From Tetracentron sinense (lineage: Eukaryota > Streptophyta > Magnoliopsida > Trochodendrales > Trochodendraceae): a stretch of 64,000 bases of DNA. The position numbers and the translations under genes were made by a program. Under the pieces are notes generated by a model, which ran no database searches, had not been told where the DNA came from, and saw only the letters and a list, made by a program, of their open reading frames with translations. Positions 1-12,700 of the stretch are shown here, piece by piece; positions within the stretch are counted from its first letter, which is position 1, and each line of letters begins with the position of its first letter. The stretch spans positions 15,549,827 through 15,613,826 of the forward strand of contig CM026551.1 of assembly GCA_015143295.1 (NCBI GenBank), in the 5' to 3' direction.

Positions 1-2019
1 TGGTTCATTTTAAATGTAGAAGATCACCAGATGCAATGATATCTTACCGACAAACGAATAAATAAATAAATGATATCTCACAAAGTGGGTAACAAAACAT
101 AAGTAGTTTAACTTTAACTTCAGTTATCTCAGCCAAAAAAGCAGAGTACTTTAACCAGTGACATCCCCTGCTAAAGAAATATCTCATTAAGGGTGGTAAA
201 TGTTAATCAAATATGTAATCCCCTCCTAGCATGTCAATTAAAGATGCTAAAACTAAACAAAGAAGACGGAGTGCTGGTTTTAAACCCCATGAACTAGGGA
301 CATGCATTTCGACCATCTGCAACAATTGCTATTTGCATACAAGTTCTTTTATTTGTGGACTACAATCTTTGATGTATGTACAATTGTATCAAATGTCTGC
401 AAACTACCTGCAAGCAGCTATATTGATGAAATTAGATCTCCCAAAGGGGCCTATTCGGCCCTCCCCTGGAAATTCCCACATTTGCTCTATCAGAATTCTC
501 ATGTTCCATTCAATGGCAAAGTCATGTTGACTTCTTATTTTCATACAGATGAAAACGATAAATCTGTATATATATGCATGTTGCAAGTTGTAACTTCTAA
601 GGTTCTCATGATCATGAAGGCACAACACATTAGGAAACATATCATGCCACCAAGCAAGGTGTTCACGTAGCAATGCACCGACTTGCCAGCATATGTGCTC
701 ATCAATGGGAGCTGTCCAACTGATGGACCAAACCTTTAATGCAACAAAGAAATTTCATTAATCTGCCTAACTTAGTGCAAGCCCGAAGAAATGTTAATGA
801 AAGAGGGTTAGGATCAACTGCTCAACATGATGTTGTGCCATGATCCTTGCAAGAGGTGTTTTCTTCATAGTTGCCATGAGTTAGTATGAGGTACTAGTAC
901 CTGCACTGGTAGATGGTAATGTTAATGGTATAATTTAGTGAAAAAGTTTAGGGTAAATTTTATATCTGTATGATAGAGGTATGACATAGGTAAGATATAT
1001 ACATGACATTCATAGAATATTGCAATCAAATAAATAAGGCATGCATAGAATATTGCTATTACATAGATAAGTATTTTTTATAAAAAAAAAAACAATATTG
1101 GTACGTGTAGAATTAAAGCTAAGTAGCTAAAGAGGAGATGTTCTTCCGTAGTGCTATATGACCGACGCATTCTATTCAAAACTAAAAGGGGCATGCTGTA
1201 AGACAAAGATAAGACCGGCTATGATATATATGTCAGTACCGCAATGTTGACCGACCAATAAAAAAACGTATTCATAGAATTACAAAAGCGAAATGAGGGT
1301 TTTGAGATGGATTAACTGAAAGACTAGGAAAGATAAGAATAGAAATGAGTGCATTTCAGGGAATTTGAGAGTAGCTCTAATAGGTGATAAAATAAGGGAA
1401 CGTTAGCTGAGATGGTTTGAACTTTGAACACGGTCAACATGTACCAATGACGGAACCAAAGAGAATATGCGAGTTTGTGCAAGTTGAAGGCTCTATAAGG
1501 GTGAGGGAAATGCTAAAAATTATGTGCGGCAAAAAGAGCCATCTTTTCTCCCCATGTGGCAAGTTTAAGCCCAACATGTCTCCCCTATGTGGCAAAAAGA
1601 GCCCTTTTTTCTCCACATTTTTTTTATTTGAAAAATTAAAAACTAAGGCAGCTGCAACTGGTCTAGAATTAGTCTAATACAAGAAAAGGTATATGTCTTA
1701 TGTGGATAAGGGAACAATACATGTGGCTGATTCAAAAGGCCGCCTATTAGGCCTATCTGGATTGGCCAAGTCGTTCCTCCATGTGGCTAAAAGTGGGAGA
1801 TTCAATTAGAAAGTGCCTCGCAAAAAAATAAATTGATAAATGAAATAGAAATAAATATCAGAATCATCATCGTCTATTATGCCATTCTGCCGAAATCCAT
1901 TAATTTAGTCAAAGCGTGTGAAATCTTTGGGCACTATCTTCATCCACATCACTTTGGTATTCTCCTTCGCCTTTTAGAGACATTAACTTGCACCAACTCA
2001 CTCCTTATGGGTGTCGTCA
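1..2019. other. Aminotransferase intron 2 sequence, no recognisable element
   Basis: AT-rich intronic sequence. A short duplicated motif (GTGGCAAAAAGAGCC with flanking TTTTCTCCCCATGTGGCAA) occurs at about 1525-1620. Open frames here are short, lack homology that I recognise, and overlap on both strands. Confidence 0.4.
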
Positions 2020-2985
2020 TTTTTTTTTATCGGTAAATCAGATATATAATAAAAGATGTAATCAAATACAGAGATGTAAACTAAAGCAAGAAAGAAAAAG
2101 AAACAGAACTAAAGGAAAGACTGGCTAGCAGCACAAAATAACACAAAAATCCACCGACTCCTCAAGGATGCAAGGTGTCTCTCACTACATGATCCAAATG
2201 GAGAGAGGAGCTCCACTCCACAATCGACTGTGCACCCATGACAGAATCTGAAGAAATGGGGATTGGGAGTTGTCAAATACTTGGTCATTCTTCTCTTTCC
2301 AGATAACTCATGCTATCGCGCCCAGTAACAAAGTCCAGATTGTTTCCTTAGCACCCACCAAAGTTGTCAAACCCTAACCAGATAAGAAGCTCAAAATGGA
2401 AAATGGGAAAACCCACTCCACACCCAACCGAGTCAAGAAAAAAGCCCAAATCTCATAGGCTACCGGGCAATGCAGGAGCAAATGATTCACACTTTCTTCC
2501 TCTTTCAGGCACAGATAGCACCGGTTAGCAAAGCTCCACCCTCTTCTCTTTAACTGGTCCGTAGTTAGAATCTTATTTAGAGCTGCAAACCAGAGGAAGA
2601 AGGATACCTTCATGGGGACCTGGTTAACCCACACAGCCTTATAGGAAAAATAGCCCATAAGAGGAGAACCAAATGAACTGTAAGAGTGATCTCACTGAAA
2701 ATCGGCCACTAGTGCTTCGAGATCAAAGCCTACAATCACTAATCTGAGATCTAGGAGAAAAGGAGCTCAACCTACCCAAAAGACGCTGCATATCGTCGAC
2801 CTCCCAATCATTCAAATCCCTCCTAAACCTAGGGCACCAAACAAAACCTCCACCCAAACTCTCTGCGCACTCGGCAATGTAAGCTCCCTGATGAGTGGCC
2901 AAAGAAAAGATAGTTCCAAAATCATCTTTAAGCGCTGACTGACCACACCAGACACCGTGCCAGAACTTAACTATTTGATATATGA
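2020..2985 (-). mobile_element. LINE (L1-like) 3' fragment with zf-RVT domain
   Basis: Minus-strand reading gives the C-terminal part of a plant LINE reverse transcriptase: FWHGVWCGQS, then [12 protein letters not shown], then the zinc-binding zf-RVT segment (PMKVSFFLWFAALNKILTTD, RRGWSFANRCYLC, VNHLLLHCPVAYEIW). Stops at several places show decay. A T-run at 2020-2030 on the plus strand is the poly(A) end, and the 5' side is truncated near 2985 against the pararetrovirus leader. It lies in aminotransferase intron 2. Confidence 0.85.
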
Positions 2986-3542
2986 ATAACGGTCAAATAG
3001 AACCGTAACTTGGCTTTGATTCCAAAATTGAACTGCAGCCTAAAATCGGCTTCAACGGAATCTCTTGTAAAGGTCTCGAGTTTTAAGTGTCTAACTTAAG
3101 TAAACTAAAAATCAATAATAGTGACTATCTAAAGTCTACAATAATGTCTCAATTATTGGTCTAGTTACGAAGAAGAAAGCTTAACAGTCTCTCTTTAAGA
3201 AAGTCAACAATAATGGTTGTCTTTTTAAGTCTACAATAGTGGCTAAACTATTGTTCATTACTAAGAGTAACAACGTCTAAAATATTATTAAAAATTTCAA
3301 TAATAAATGTCTACCTGAAGATTTTATGAGAAAGAACTTCGTAGGCAAGAGATTCCCTAAGGCTTCACCCTTAGTAAATTATTGTTCATCATCGTCCCGG
3401 AGGAGAGATACCTTGAAACAATTTCAGTTAAATAAATAATACGGACTCGTCTTTGCCTTGGCTATTGCTGACTATGCCTACTGTCCAGAAGACCTTACAC
3501 TTACGCACCCTTGCTACGGCTAAGGGCTCATTGACATGGGCG

Positions 3543-4055
3543 AGTAACAGCACCATGGCTCACTACGGCATCTTTAATTATTTAGCTAATCATAATTTCT
3601 TGGCATAATTTTAGTTTTGAACAAATAAGAGAGGGAACAAGAATATATGAACAGAAATAAAAGAAAACATAATATTAAACGTGCATAAAACATATAAACT
3701 GAAATGAAATTACTAAGGCTTCGCTGTCAGGTTTCCCCTAAGCTATAGTTTGCCATACAAGTCTTTACTTACAAAAAACTTGGAAGGGGTGTAGAATACA
3801 AATAGTCGGAGAGAGGAGAGTTGTTCTTCGAAGTAGAGGGATACTTTCTCACTCAAGAACAAGATGTCTTGGACAGAGAATGAGAGGTCCTTATATAGAG
3901 TTACTTCAAACTCGTTTACAAAAGAGGAAAATAAAAAATTACATTCATTCTGAGTAAAACAACAGTAAGCAGTCTTGTGATTGATACTATGGCCGAAAGC
4001 AGTTTTGTCTTTTTAGACAGATGGCTACCGAATAGTCTTGAGTCTTTGAGTAGTT
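3543..4055 (-). repeat. Inverted repeat arm 1 (caulimovirid promoter and leader)
   Basis: Pairs with 4985-5496 in inverted orientation at roughly 85-90 percent identity by eye. It carries a minus-strand TATA box (CTCTATATAAGGACC, about 3890-3904) followed by the shared start region CTCTCATTC and GTCCAAGACATC. A promoter in structure only; present activity is unknown. Confidence 0.75.
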
Positions 4056-4880
4056 TTTGACTTTCGGAATCTGTATTTCTTCTTCTTATTTGGCTTGTAA
4101 GGTCTAAAGAACTTGTCTTGTTGTTCCGTTTATGTTTACGCTTCTTATCCTTCTCTTTAGAGCTTTTATATCTCTTAGAGTTTCCACATCCCCATTGGAC
4201 TGGAATGTTTTCATCTCTATCGTCTTGTCTTAACTTAAATTTCTGCATAGCTTTAGTAGCCATCTTTTGGTCTTTAAAAGCTTTTTGCTTATTCTTAAGT
4301 TGGTCTAAAACGAAATTAACTCTTTCACCCATAGAGTTATCCTTCATTTTATCGAATCCTTCAAAGGTTTCGTAATCCTTCATCAAAGTGTCTCCAATAA
4401 AGGGGATCTTTCTGAAGTACTCGTTTTTGAGGTCTTCACTCCTATCTTTGCATTGATAGTTGAGGTCTAGATACGAGTTAGAGAATTCTTCTATATAACT
4501 CAACTTACAGAGCAGTAATTTGCTTATCTTGGCTCTAGCAGCTTCTGTTTCTTTGTCTCGACTTAGTTGTTGGGTCTGACCTATACATTCTTTGTGAAGA
4601 AGCTAGACGTATCCGTCTACATTCCTCTTGTCTTTGTATTTGTCTAAGTATTCGGCTTTTAGCCGTTTTTCCTCATCATCATCTGCTTTAAAAAGGGTTT
4701 CGATGTAGAGTTTGACTCTTCCTTCTAAAGAGAGCTCTGCATATGCATGGCACTCTTCAGTGGTCCATTCCTTGTAAAACTCTTGAAGACTATATCCTTG
4801 ACAATCTTCAAAAAGACAAACTACCTGAACCTACAAAGAGGAAGTTGACTAAGTCCGTTCAACACTCTAAGAAGTCCGAC
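3916..4880 (-). pseudogene. Decayed capsid (coat protein)-like frame of endogenous caulimovirid
   Basis: The open part is 195 codons (3916-4503). Reading continues upstream to about 4880 with at least one in-frame stop. Visible features are EFYKEWTTEE and EGRVKLYIETL upstream, a charged helical stretch, YLDLNYQC and FRKIPFIGD, then a single GCG cysteine site in place of a full zinc knuckle, followed by a lysine/arginine-rich tail. This layout fits caulimovirid capsid proteins. The last codons run into the inverted promoter arm. It is broken and cannot be functional. Family assignment is by motif memory and is moderately sure. Confidence 0.5.
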
Positions 4881-4984
4881 TCTCGTAAGCCAGAGAGATC
4901 TTAGGCCTCAAAATAAAATAGTCATAAAATAGTCACCCTCATAAAAGTAAAGCTACAGTACCTTTTCTGACATCAGTCTTTACT

Positions 4985-5496
4985 ACTCGAAGACTTAAGA
5001 CCATTCGGTAGCCACCTGTCTAAAAAGACAAAACTGCTTTCGGCCACAGTATCAATCACAAGACCACTTACTGTTGTTTTACTCTGGGTGAATGTAATCT
5101 TTTATTTTCCTCTTTTGTAAATGAGTTTGAAGTCCGGACTCTATATAAAAACCTCTCATTCTTTGTCCAAGACATCTCGTTCTTGAGTGAGAAAGTACTC
5201 ATCTCCTCCGAAGAACAACTCTCCTCTCTCCGACTACTTGGATTCTACACCCCCTCTAAGGTTTTTATAAGTAAAGACTTGTATGGAAGGCTAAAGCCTA
5301 GGGGAAACCCAACGGCGAAGCCTTATTAATTTCCTTTCAGTCTATATATTTTATTCACGTTTAATATTATGTTTCCTTTTATTCCTGTTCATATATTCTT
5401 GTTCTCTCTTTTATTTGTTCAAAACTAAAATTATGCCAAGAAATATTGATTAGCTAAATAATTGAAAAGGCCGTAGTGAGCCATGGTGTTGTTATG
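4985..5496 (+). repeat. Inverted repeat arm 2 (caulimovirid promoter and leader)
   Basis: Inverted partner of 3543-4055. The plus-strand TATA box is CTCTATATAAAAACC at about 5140-5154, followed by the same CTCTCATTC and GTCCAAGACATC region. The match ends near 5496, where unrelated sequence begins. Confidence 0.75.
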
Positions 5497-6764
5497 TTCG
5501 AAGGAGCATTTAGCTTAATGCTCCCCCAACATCTCAGAAACCAAGGGGATCTGACCCGATCCTTTCTCTTTTCTATGTAAAAGAGATGCGCTTGAAAACC
5601 ATTTTTTATCTTTACTTTTCATCACAGTAGATGTGCTTTGTGTTAAGATTGTGAGTTTTTCGCCTAGGAGGTCTTTGTGATCAACATTCCAAACCATGTA
5701 TATTGGTATAATATGCTTGCGGGAGTCATCAACATGAATGTCTACAATGCTCAAGTCAAGACTCAAATACTTCAATGAGGGCATTGACGATGGGAGGCTT
5801 GTTGGAGTAGGGGATTTGGATACAGAAGGTTTTTCAAGAGGGAGATTCAATTGTAGCAATATTGTATATAAGCAGGATTGACTATGGATGTAGTAGACTG
5901 TGATTTTAGAAGATATGGAAGTTTTAGGTTCAAAAACAAGAGTTTGATTCTTTTGAATTTTGCTGATGGATTAGACTTAGTTACATTGTCTCAGATATTC
6001 AGCAAAAAGCTTAAATATCCAAGTCTAACTCGACTAACATGCATCAAAAGAAGTTGAGACTTGATTGAGAAACAAACCTTCAGATTGAGCTTTGTTTGGG
6101 CACCTCCAGTTGAAAGTCAGGCTGGCCCACAGACAAACTGTTCTGCTCTTGGATTGGGCTTGGGTTGGCCCCCAACCCGATCCAATCTGCTCAAATTGTA
6201 CTCCTATAACTAGTAGAAGATGGATTATACAATATTTGGGGCTTGTCTTTAATGACTTCCTCTCCTCATTTACTAAGAATCTTGAGATTGACTGTTTCCA
6301 CTAATGCACCCATGACACTAGTCAACACAACCCCCATAAGTTAGATTTTGTTGTGTAACTCCTTGGAGTTGACCACAACCTATTACAATGAAGCCACAAC
6401 TTTTTCATTACTAGATCACCCTAAGGAAGTCTCCACTTGGATGACTTTACATGTTTTATCTCTCTTATCCTCAATGAGAGATGCCACGTGTCAAAACATG
6501 CACACAACTTGTTATGCATATGTTATTATCTAAAATATAAAAGTAGCTTTAAAAAGAAAAATACATCAAAAATTGCAGGGTGTATGTGCAAAAAGACATT
6601 TAACCAATTCTGAGAGCTCTGATATGTACCATTTCTATTATCTATCTCTGGTTTCCGATTGAGAACATTAGGCCACATGACCCAACACCTTCATTCTCCT
6701 ATCTTCTTTTTTTTTAATCTCCTATCTTGAAGCAACTATCTTTCAAAAGTAAATAGCTGCTTAC
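5497..6764. other. Aminotransferase intron 2, unassigned sequence
   Basis: A 114-codon minus-strand frame at 5515-5859 (Ser/Pro-rich start, then IDIHVDD-like and charged segments) lies next to the pararetrovirus remnant and could be a further decayed piece of it, but I do not recognise it. The rest is AT-rich intron up to the exon 2 donor at 6764. Confidence 0.3.
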
Positions 6765-9700
6765 CTCATCAAAAACCAGGAGAGCCCCAATATCATCACA
6801 AGCACTACGCAAAAACTGTAAAAATTCCTTTGTGGCACTGTATATGCCCCCTTCACCCTGGATGGGTTCGACAAAAACTGCGGCCGTTTTGCTGTGTTGA
6901 ATCAATTCTTTTGCAGATTGAATATTCCCATACTCTAGGAAGGTGACTCCAGGCATGACAGGTTGAAAAGGTGACCTGTATTGCTCTTTGCTTGTCAAGG
7001 CAAGAGCACCCATTGTCCTCCCATGAAAGCTATTAGTAAAAGAAATAAACTCCGTGGCTGGCTGTTTCTCATCAGGATGTAAAAATCTTTGGAATTTCCT
7101 CGCAAACTTAATAGCTGCTTCATTTGCCTCAGTTCCAGAGTTTGAGAAGAAGACACGATCAGCAAAAGAACAATCTACAAGACGTTCCGCAAGCTCCACC
7201 TGCAGCAGCACAGTATGCGCTTTTTAACCTCCATGAATAAAAATAATAATAAACCATCCTAAGAATCACCTATTCAACAAAGAGAAAATATCTAAAAAGG
7301 AGAAATCATTATTCTGTTAAACAAATGAGCAGTTCTTATTTCCATACTCAGTTATATATTGTTTATAATCCATTTTCTGAAACAAATTCAGAGAGGGGGA
7401 TGTTCTTACAATTATGCACAATTTACTTTTTGGTTGAATTAACAGTTATTTCTTTTGCTATATTAAAATTATTTTTTTTTAAATCCTTCCTATGCAATTA
7501 TAATTTTTTGATGTCTCATCTTAATACCGATAAGAAAAAGATGTATTTGTCTTGTTGACGATATTCCTGGTTCCGTGTGTTATTATGAGTTATGTCCCAA
7601 CTAATCACATGTATTGCTGTTTGTCCATTTGGTAACAAAATAAAAATGTTGTACTCCTCATTCTGGAAGAAATAAAATTAGTCATTTTTTGTCATGAAAG
7701 CTGATCCTTCATATGTTTTCGAAGTGGAGATACATGTGCGGTTTAGAGATCCAAACACACGTTGTTCATCAGAAGTCCTCATCCTCCAGATCTCTAAGTG
7801 ATCAACTTTTTTCTACTATATATGTAGAAGCTCTTCTCAGCTCAAGCGTGGATGTTTCTCTAGTTTTGAGGTTCTACCAAGTAAATAAGTAAATATAATG
7901 AATTTTTTCCTTCCCCTTATAATATTTTCTTCTTATATGGAAAATGGAATTTTATTGACGTCCATAAAGATGTGTCTTCAACTGCATTGGTGCATGGTGT
8001 AAAAAATTACAATCTTGAGCACAAAATCTTTGTTATCCAACATTTTTTTCTGGGCAGTAAGCTGCTTGCAATGGGTTTAAGCCTTGTTGGTCAAGGGTCT
8101 TGAACACAGACATTAATATTCACAATAAGACCTTACTGAGCACAAATTTTTTGTTTTCCTAGATGCAGTTACATGGTAAATCATGTTGCATTATGAACCA
8201 GGTAAATCAGAAACCGATGGCATGGACCAGAAATTGATGTTAATTATTACTTGATGATTCATCTAAACCTTAGGCCAAGCCTTCTTCAATTTTACCTCCA
8301 TCCAACAAGTTCATCTTCAAAGAGATGATGACCTTGTTTTTCTCTAGCTATCACCCAACCTATAATAGCTTTTACATTTAAAATAAGATGCACGTTGAAA
8401 ATTTTACTAATGTCCACATACAGCATCCCAAGATAGCTGTCTACATAGGAGAGCAAAAGCAACACCATATTGCGAGGTGGCAATAAGGATGTCCTCTTGA
8501 AGGTTCTAGCGAGCCAAATGGAATTAGAAATCTAAGAGAATTGGGCCGGCGGTAGCAGGTATAGGGGATGTTGGTTAATTCAAAATAATCCTCTAAAATC
8601 CCCTTTTATCTTCCTCAAGTAACCACTTTAATCCCACTAGATTAATGATCAAATCCAGGAGGCACGTAAATTATTAGGCTTAGGCGCTTAGCTCCGTCTT
8701 AACTTTAGTTCAAAATAGGTTGAGTAAATCCCTTCCTAAATCTGTTTTTAGGTTCTCTTTTGTATATTAGTCAAGTTCAATCTGTCAGAGACTGAACAAA
8801 CCCATTAAAATAGAAGAATGCTTGGGGTTAACATACCAAGATTGTTGTTGTTTGGATGCAAGGACAAGATGTCCTGATCTGAATGGATTCTGTAATACAT
8901 TTTCCAATGATTAACTTAAACAGTGATCCTTCTTGTTTGGTAACAAGGACTGATGTGTTCTATGGATGGTTTCTTAGTGGCTGTTTGGATAATTTTTCTC
9001 TCTTCAGTCAAGTAGGAACACTGACTAGACTGTAGGTCTCTGTCCTTCTCAAATTTCGATAGATCTGTTTAATAACAATTTTTTCCTCAACCAGACTGGT
9101 TCAACCACTAAGAATTAACAACTTAGATCGTTTTGGAAACATTCTTGAAGCTACCGAAGATTCGGAAGCTCTGATGACTGATATTCTAGAGAGTATATCT
9201 CAATCTGGGCTAAACTCAGAGATTCTGAATCGTCTCCTTCCTCAAACCAGAATAGATTCTGGTCCAATCCAAATGCTTGGCTTCAGATCTTCTAATGGAG
9301 GTCTGGTGGTTCTCTTCTGAGAGTTCTCTTCTGAGATAATTTATGTCATCTATTCTTCTGAACGAGCTCTGGTCAGGTCTCAGTCCGACAAGGGTCTGGA
9401 ATCTTCTCTGCCTGCAACCCAATAAGTTGGCTTTGACAAAACAACATTACGGCAGTCCCCCCCTCCTCTCCTTTTAGAAGAGAACCAGGTTTTGGGTAGT
9501 GGATAACCCCACAATCTGTAACCGATGTGCCATTTGGACGATTACGATTATTGTACATGTGCATGCACTAAGCCACTAACTCCTTGGGAGCCATGATCTA
9601 CGCTTCTCAAGGAATATCACGAGGAGTCACCCGCCTAGTTGCATGGATCGGACAGCTCAAATCAATCCTCACGGTTACTCAGTGGAGATCAATCGATCAT

Positions 9701-12700
9701 TCACACCCCTCCTAGGTGTGGGGACACGTGGCCACTTGTGGACACAAATACACAATATATCATCACGCCGATGGATGGCTCTCAAGAACTCAAAGCAAGA
9801 AGCGATCTCAATGCAACTCTGACAATGTGTAGGTGCAAAGTGTGAAGTGCGTCTAAAGTGCTAGTGCGACTAAACCTTTACCCGAGCCCGAGCCTAAGCC
9901 TGTGCTCCTTGTGAGGGCAGCTCACTCGAGCACACCCATGTAAGTGGGCATACTAGAAAACATAAGTCTTGGGATGTGAGCAATTAATAAGCTCAAGAGT
10001 TTTGACTTCCATATGCAAGTTTTTTTTTTGGATCAATAAACCAGAAATTGCATTAATCAAAGGAAAATACAATTACAAAGAAGATTTTACAAGAGAATAA
10101 ATTCAAAGCCAAAGGAGAAAGGCCTCCCCCAAAACCTAGACACAGAACACACCATAGACTAACTCAAACCAACATAGTACCCAGATCCACCCTATCTCAG
10201 CGGATGAAAATCCATTCTTCCACTAGCCTGTGGATACGAAGACAAATGCGAGGTAGGGAAGAGAGAGAATCATTAAAGACCTTCCTATTACACTCTCTCC
10301 AAATCGACCAATAGATGGCACTAGGGAGAACCGACCAGATAGCTTCCCGCACTCTATCCGCACTTACCAAAGACCAACAGGATAAGAAGCTCAGAAAGGA
10401 AGACCAAATCCACCCCTACTCAGAAAAGGAAGAAACTCCAGATCTCACCCACAATTGGGCAATGAAGCAGCAAATGATCCACCATCTCTTCCGCTTAGAG
10501 GCATAAGAAACAGCGGTTAGCCAAACTCCACCCTCTATTTTGCAAGTGTTCACAAGTAAGAATTTTATTCAATGTCGCATTCCATAAGAAGAAAGATAAC
10601 TTAAAGGGAATATCTGGTTCTACACATGTTTTAAAATATCGATACGTATTGACCGATACAGGCCGATATGTATCCTGTTTGGAGCTACTCAATACATTGG
10701 TACACTGGAAAAAAAAAAACTCCCCCATATCAGACCGATATAGGCCCGATATGCGAGATTTTTCAATTAATTTTTTCCTTCCATTTACACTAGGATCTAC
10801 AGCACAGACCTGATACGCACAACTTATTTATATAAATATTATTTAATTAAATTAATATCACTTTCATTTACTTAAGATATTAATATGCAAATAAGGTTAT
10901 CCCCCCATTTAAATTCAATAAAAATTATCTCGATCCAAATTCTTGAAGAATAAAAAGTCAACTTTCAGTTCAAGAACAAAATCCTCTTTTTAGCACCTTT
11001 TAGGGACTGGTTCAAAATTTCAACTTTCGAATGATAAGATATTTCTCAAATATCAAAATTTCATAAACTTTATTATATCAAAAATTACCAAAACCCAAAA
11101 GTTTGGCAAAAAAAGTCTCATACTTTAGTCTTTAAAATATTTTCATCTACATGATCAAAAAATCAACTAACAATGTAACAGTTCAGGCGTTTAGCATAAA
11201 AAGACATACATTAAGCTTAAAATTTATGGTTGTAATTCAACACATTCTTATTTAACTCATTGAATATAAGGTTTACTATTTAAATTGTTTTTCTTATACT
11301 TAGCTAAGTGACTATGCTTTGTATTTTCATACCTTCTTATCAGCACAACATCCACACATTTTTTTACTTATAAAATTCTCAACTTTCATATGTATGGTTA
11401 TAAACATAATTAGAGATCTTCATTTAGTATGTTAATAACTTATATTTGCATTAAAAGAAATTTTATGCAAAGTATCCAAGTTTTTTATTGCGTATCCAAG
11501 CATTTCTTAGCGTATCCTGATTTTTTCCGTCGTACCAATCCGATATGGTCCGATACGTCGATACGTATTTTTTTTTGACTTACTGATATGGCAACCGATA
11601 CCGATATTTTGAACCATGGTTCCACACAAGTCTATGAGGAAATGGAGCACAAGGTGCTGACCCAAAAGATTGAAACAATGATCTCACTGAGAATCTGCCA
11701 GCATTGCCTCTGGACCAAATCCTATTGTCTCTGCCTTGGAGACTCAAAGGGGGGCACCTAAGACGTAAAAGAAGCCGACCCAACTCCTCTATTTCCCAAT
11801 CATTCAGATCTCGCCTCAAAATCATGCACCACACCACCCCCTCATTTCTCAACTCGGCATAGTTCCCCACTAAGGCATCCTGATTAACCGCTAAAAGGAA
11901 AAGGTTATGGAAGTCATCCTCTAACTTCGTGGAGCCGCACTATAAGTCTTTCCAAAACCGAACCTCTAAACCTACACCCACCTTGAATTGAGCTCCACTA
12001 AAACCAATGAGAAAACGCCCAAGGTTCAGATTTCCTCACAACTATTTGTGGTACCTATAAAGGCTTATAGACTAAATCCGATAATAGACATTATATAGGC
12101 TCTACAAAAAAATCATTAAATAAAATAGTTTCAAATAAATCACAAATAACAATGGGCATGGAAGGAGCAAATTTTTAAAAATTCACTCCACCTTGTTACG
12201 ACCCTATGTGGCAGAAGACGATTTTCAGAATGTTCTTCCTTGGGCCTCTGACAAGATCAAGAGCCTATGCCAGCTTGCTAAATAATATGCTCAAGTTGTT
12301 CAATGGACTGAAAATGGTACTATGCTCACAAATTAGCCATTCAACAATGATTGGCTAATTGTCATTCTTTGTGCACAGGGAAATTACTCAGTGCCAACAA
12401 TTCGTATTTAATAACACTTCTTAACTATCATAATAAAAAATAACAATTGGGGGGGGGAAGAAGGATAAGCACTATAGCTTGATCAAGAGCAGCAAACCAG
12501 TTGGGTTTAAGTTTTTTTCTAAAAATATTAAATGACTAAAAAACACATTTGTTTTATGGTGAAGAAAAGCTGATGACAAAGCATACAACCTTGTGATGTG
12601 TCAGACGACGATGCATACAGCACTTGGCCTAGAGTAAAGATAGACTCAAATTTTAACTATTTAATTGTAACCGATAAAGGAGTCTTGATGTGTATTATTC

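Larger units (their letters stand above)
2986..5500. mobile_element. Endogenous caulimovirid (pararetrovirus) remnant, rearranged
   Basis: A decayed block with three parts: a leader-like stretch (2986-3540), an inverted pair of promoter/leader arms (3543-4055 and 4985-5496), and between them a capsid-like reading frame on the minus strand. The arms share a TATA box and the downstream C/T-rich start region, pointing outward from the centre. No intact long frame and no reverse transcriptase were seen, so this is a dead, rearranged copy. A Ty3-type gag is the main alternative. Confidence 0.55.

Noticed and set aside
231..673. Overlapping open frames on both strands near the left edge
   Set aside because: No recognisable domain or splice context, and both strands are open over the same bases. 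No aminotransferase motif was found here.
1434..1677. Frames at 1417-1677 on both strands
   Set aside because: They overlap a short duplicated noncoding motif and have no homology that I can see.
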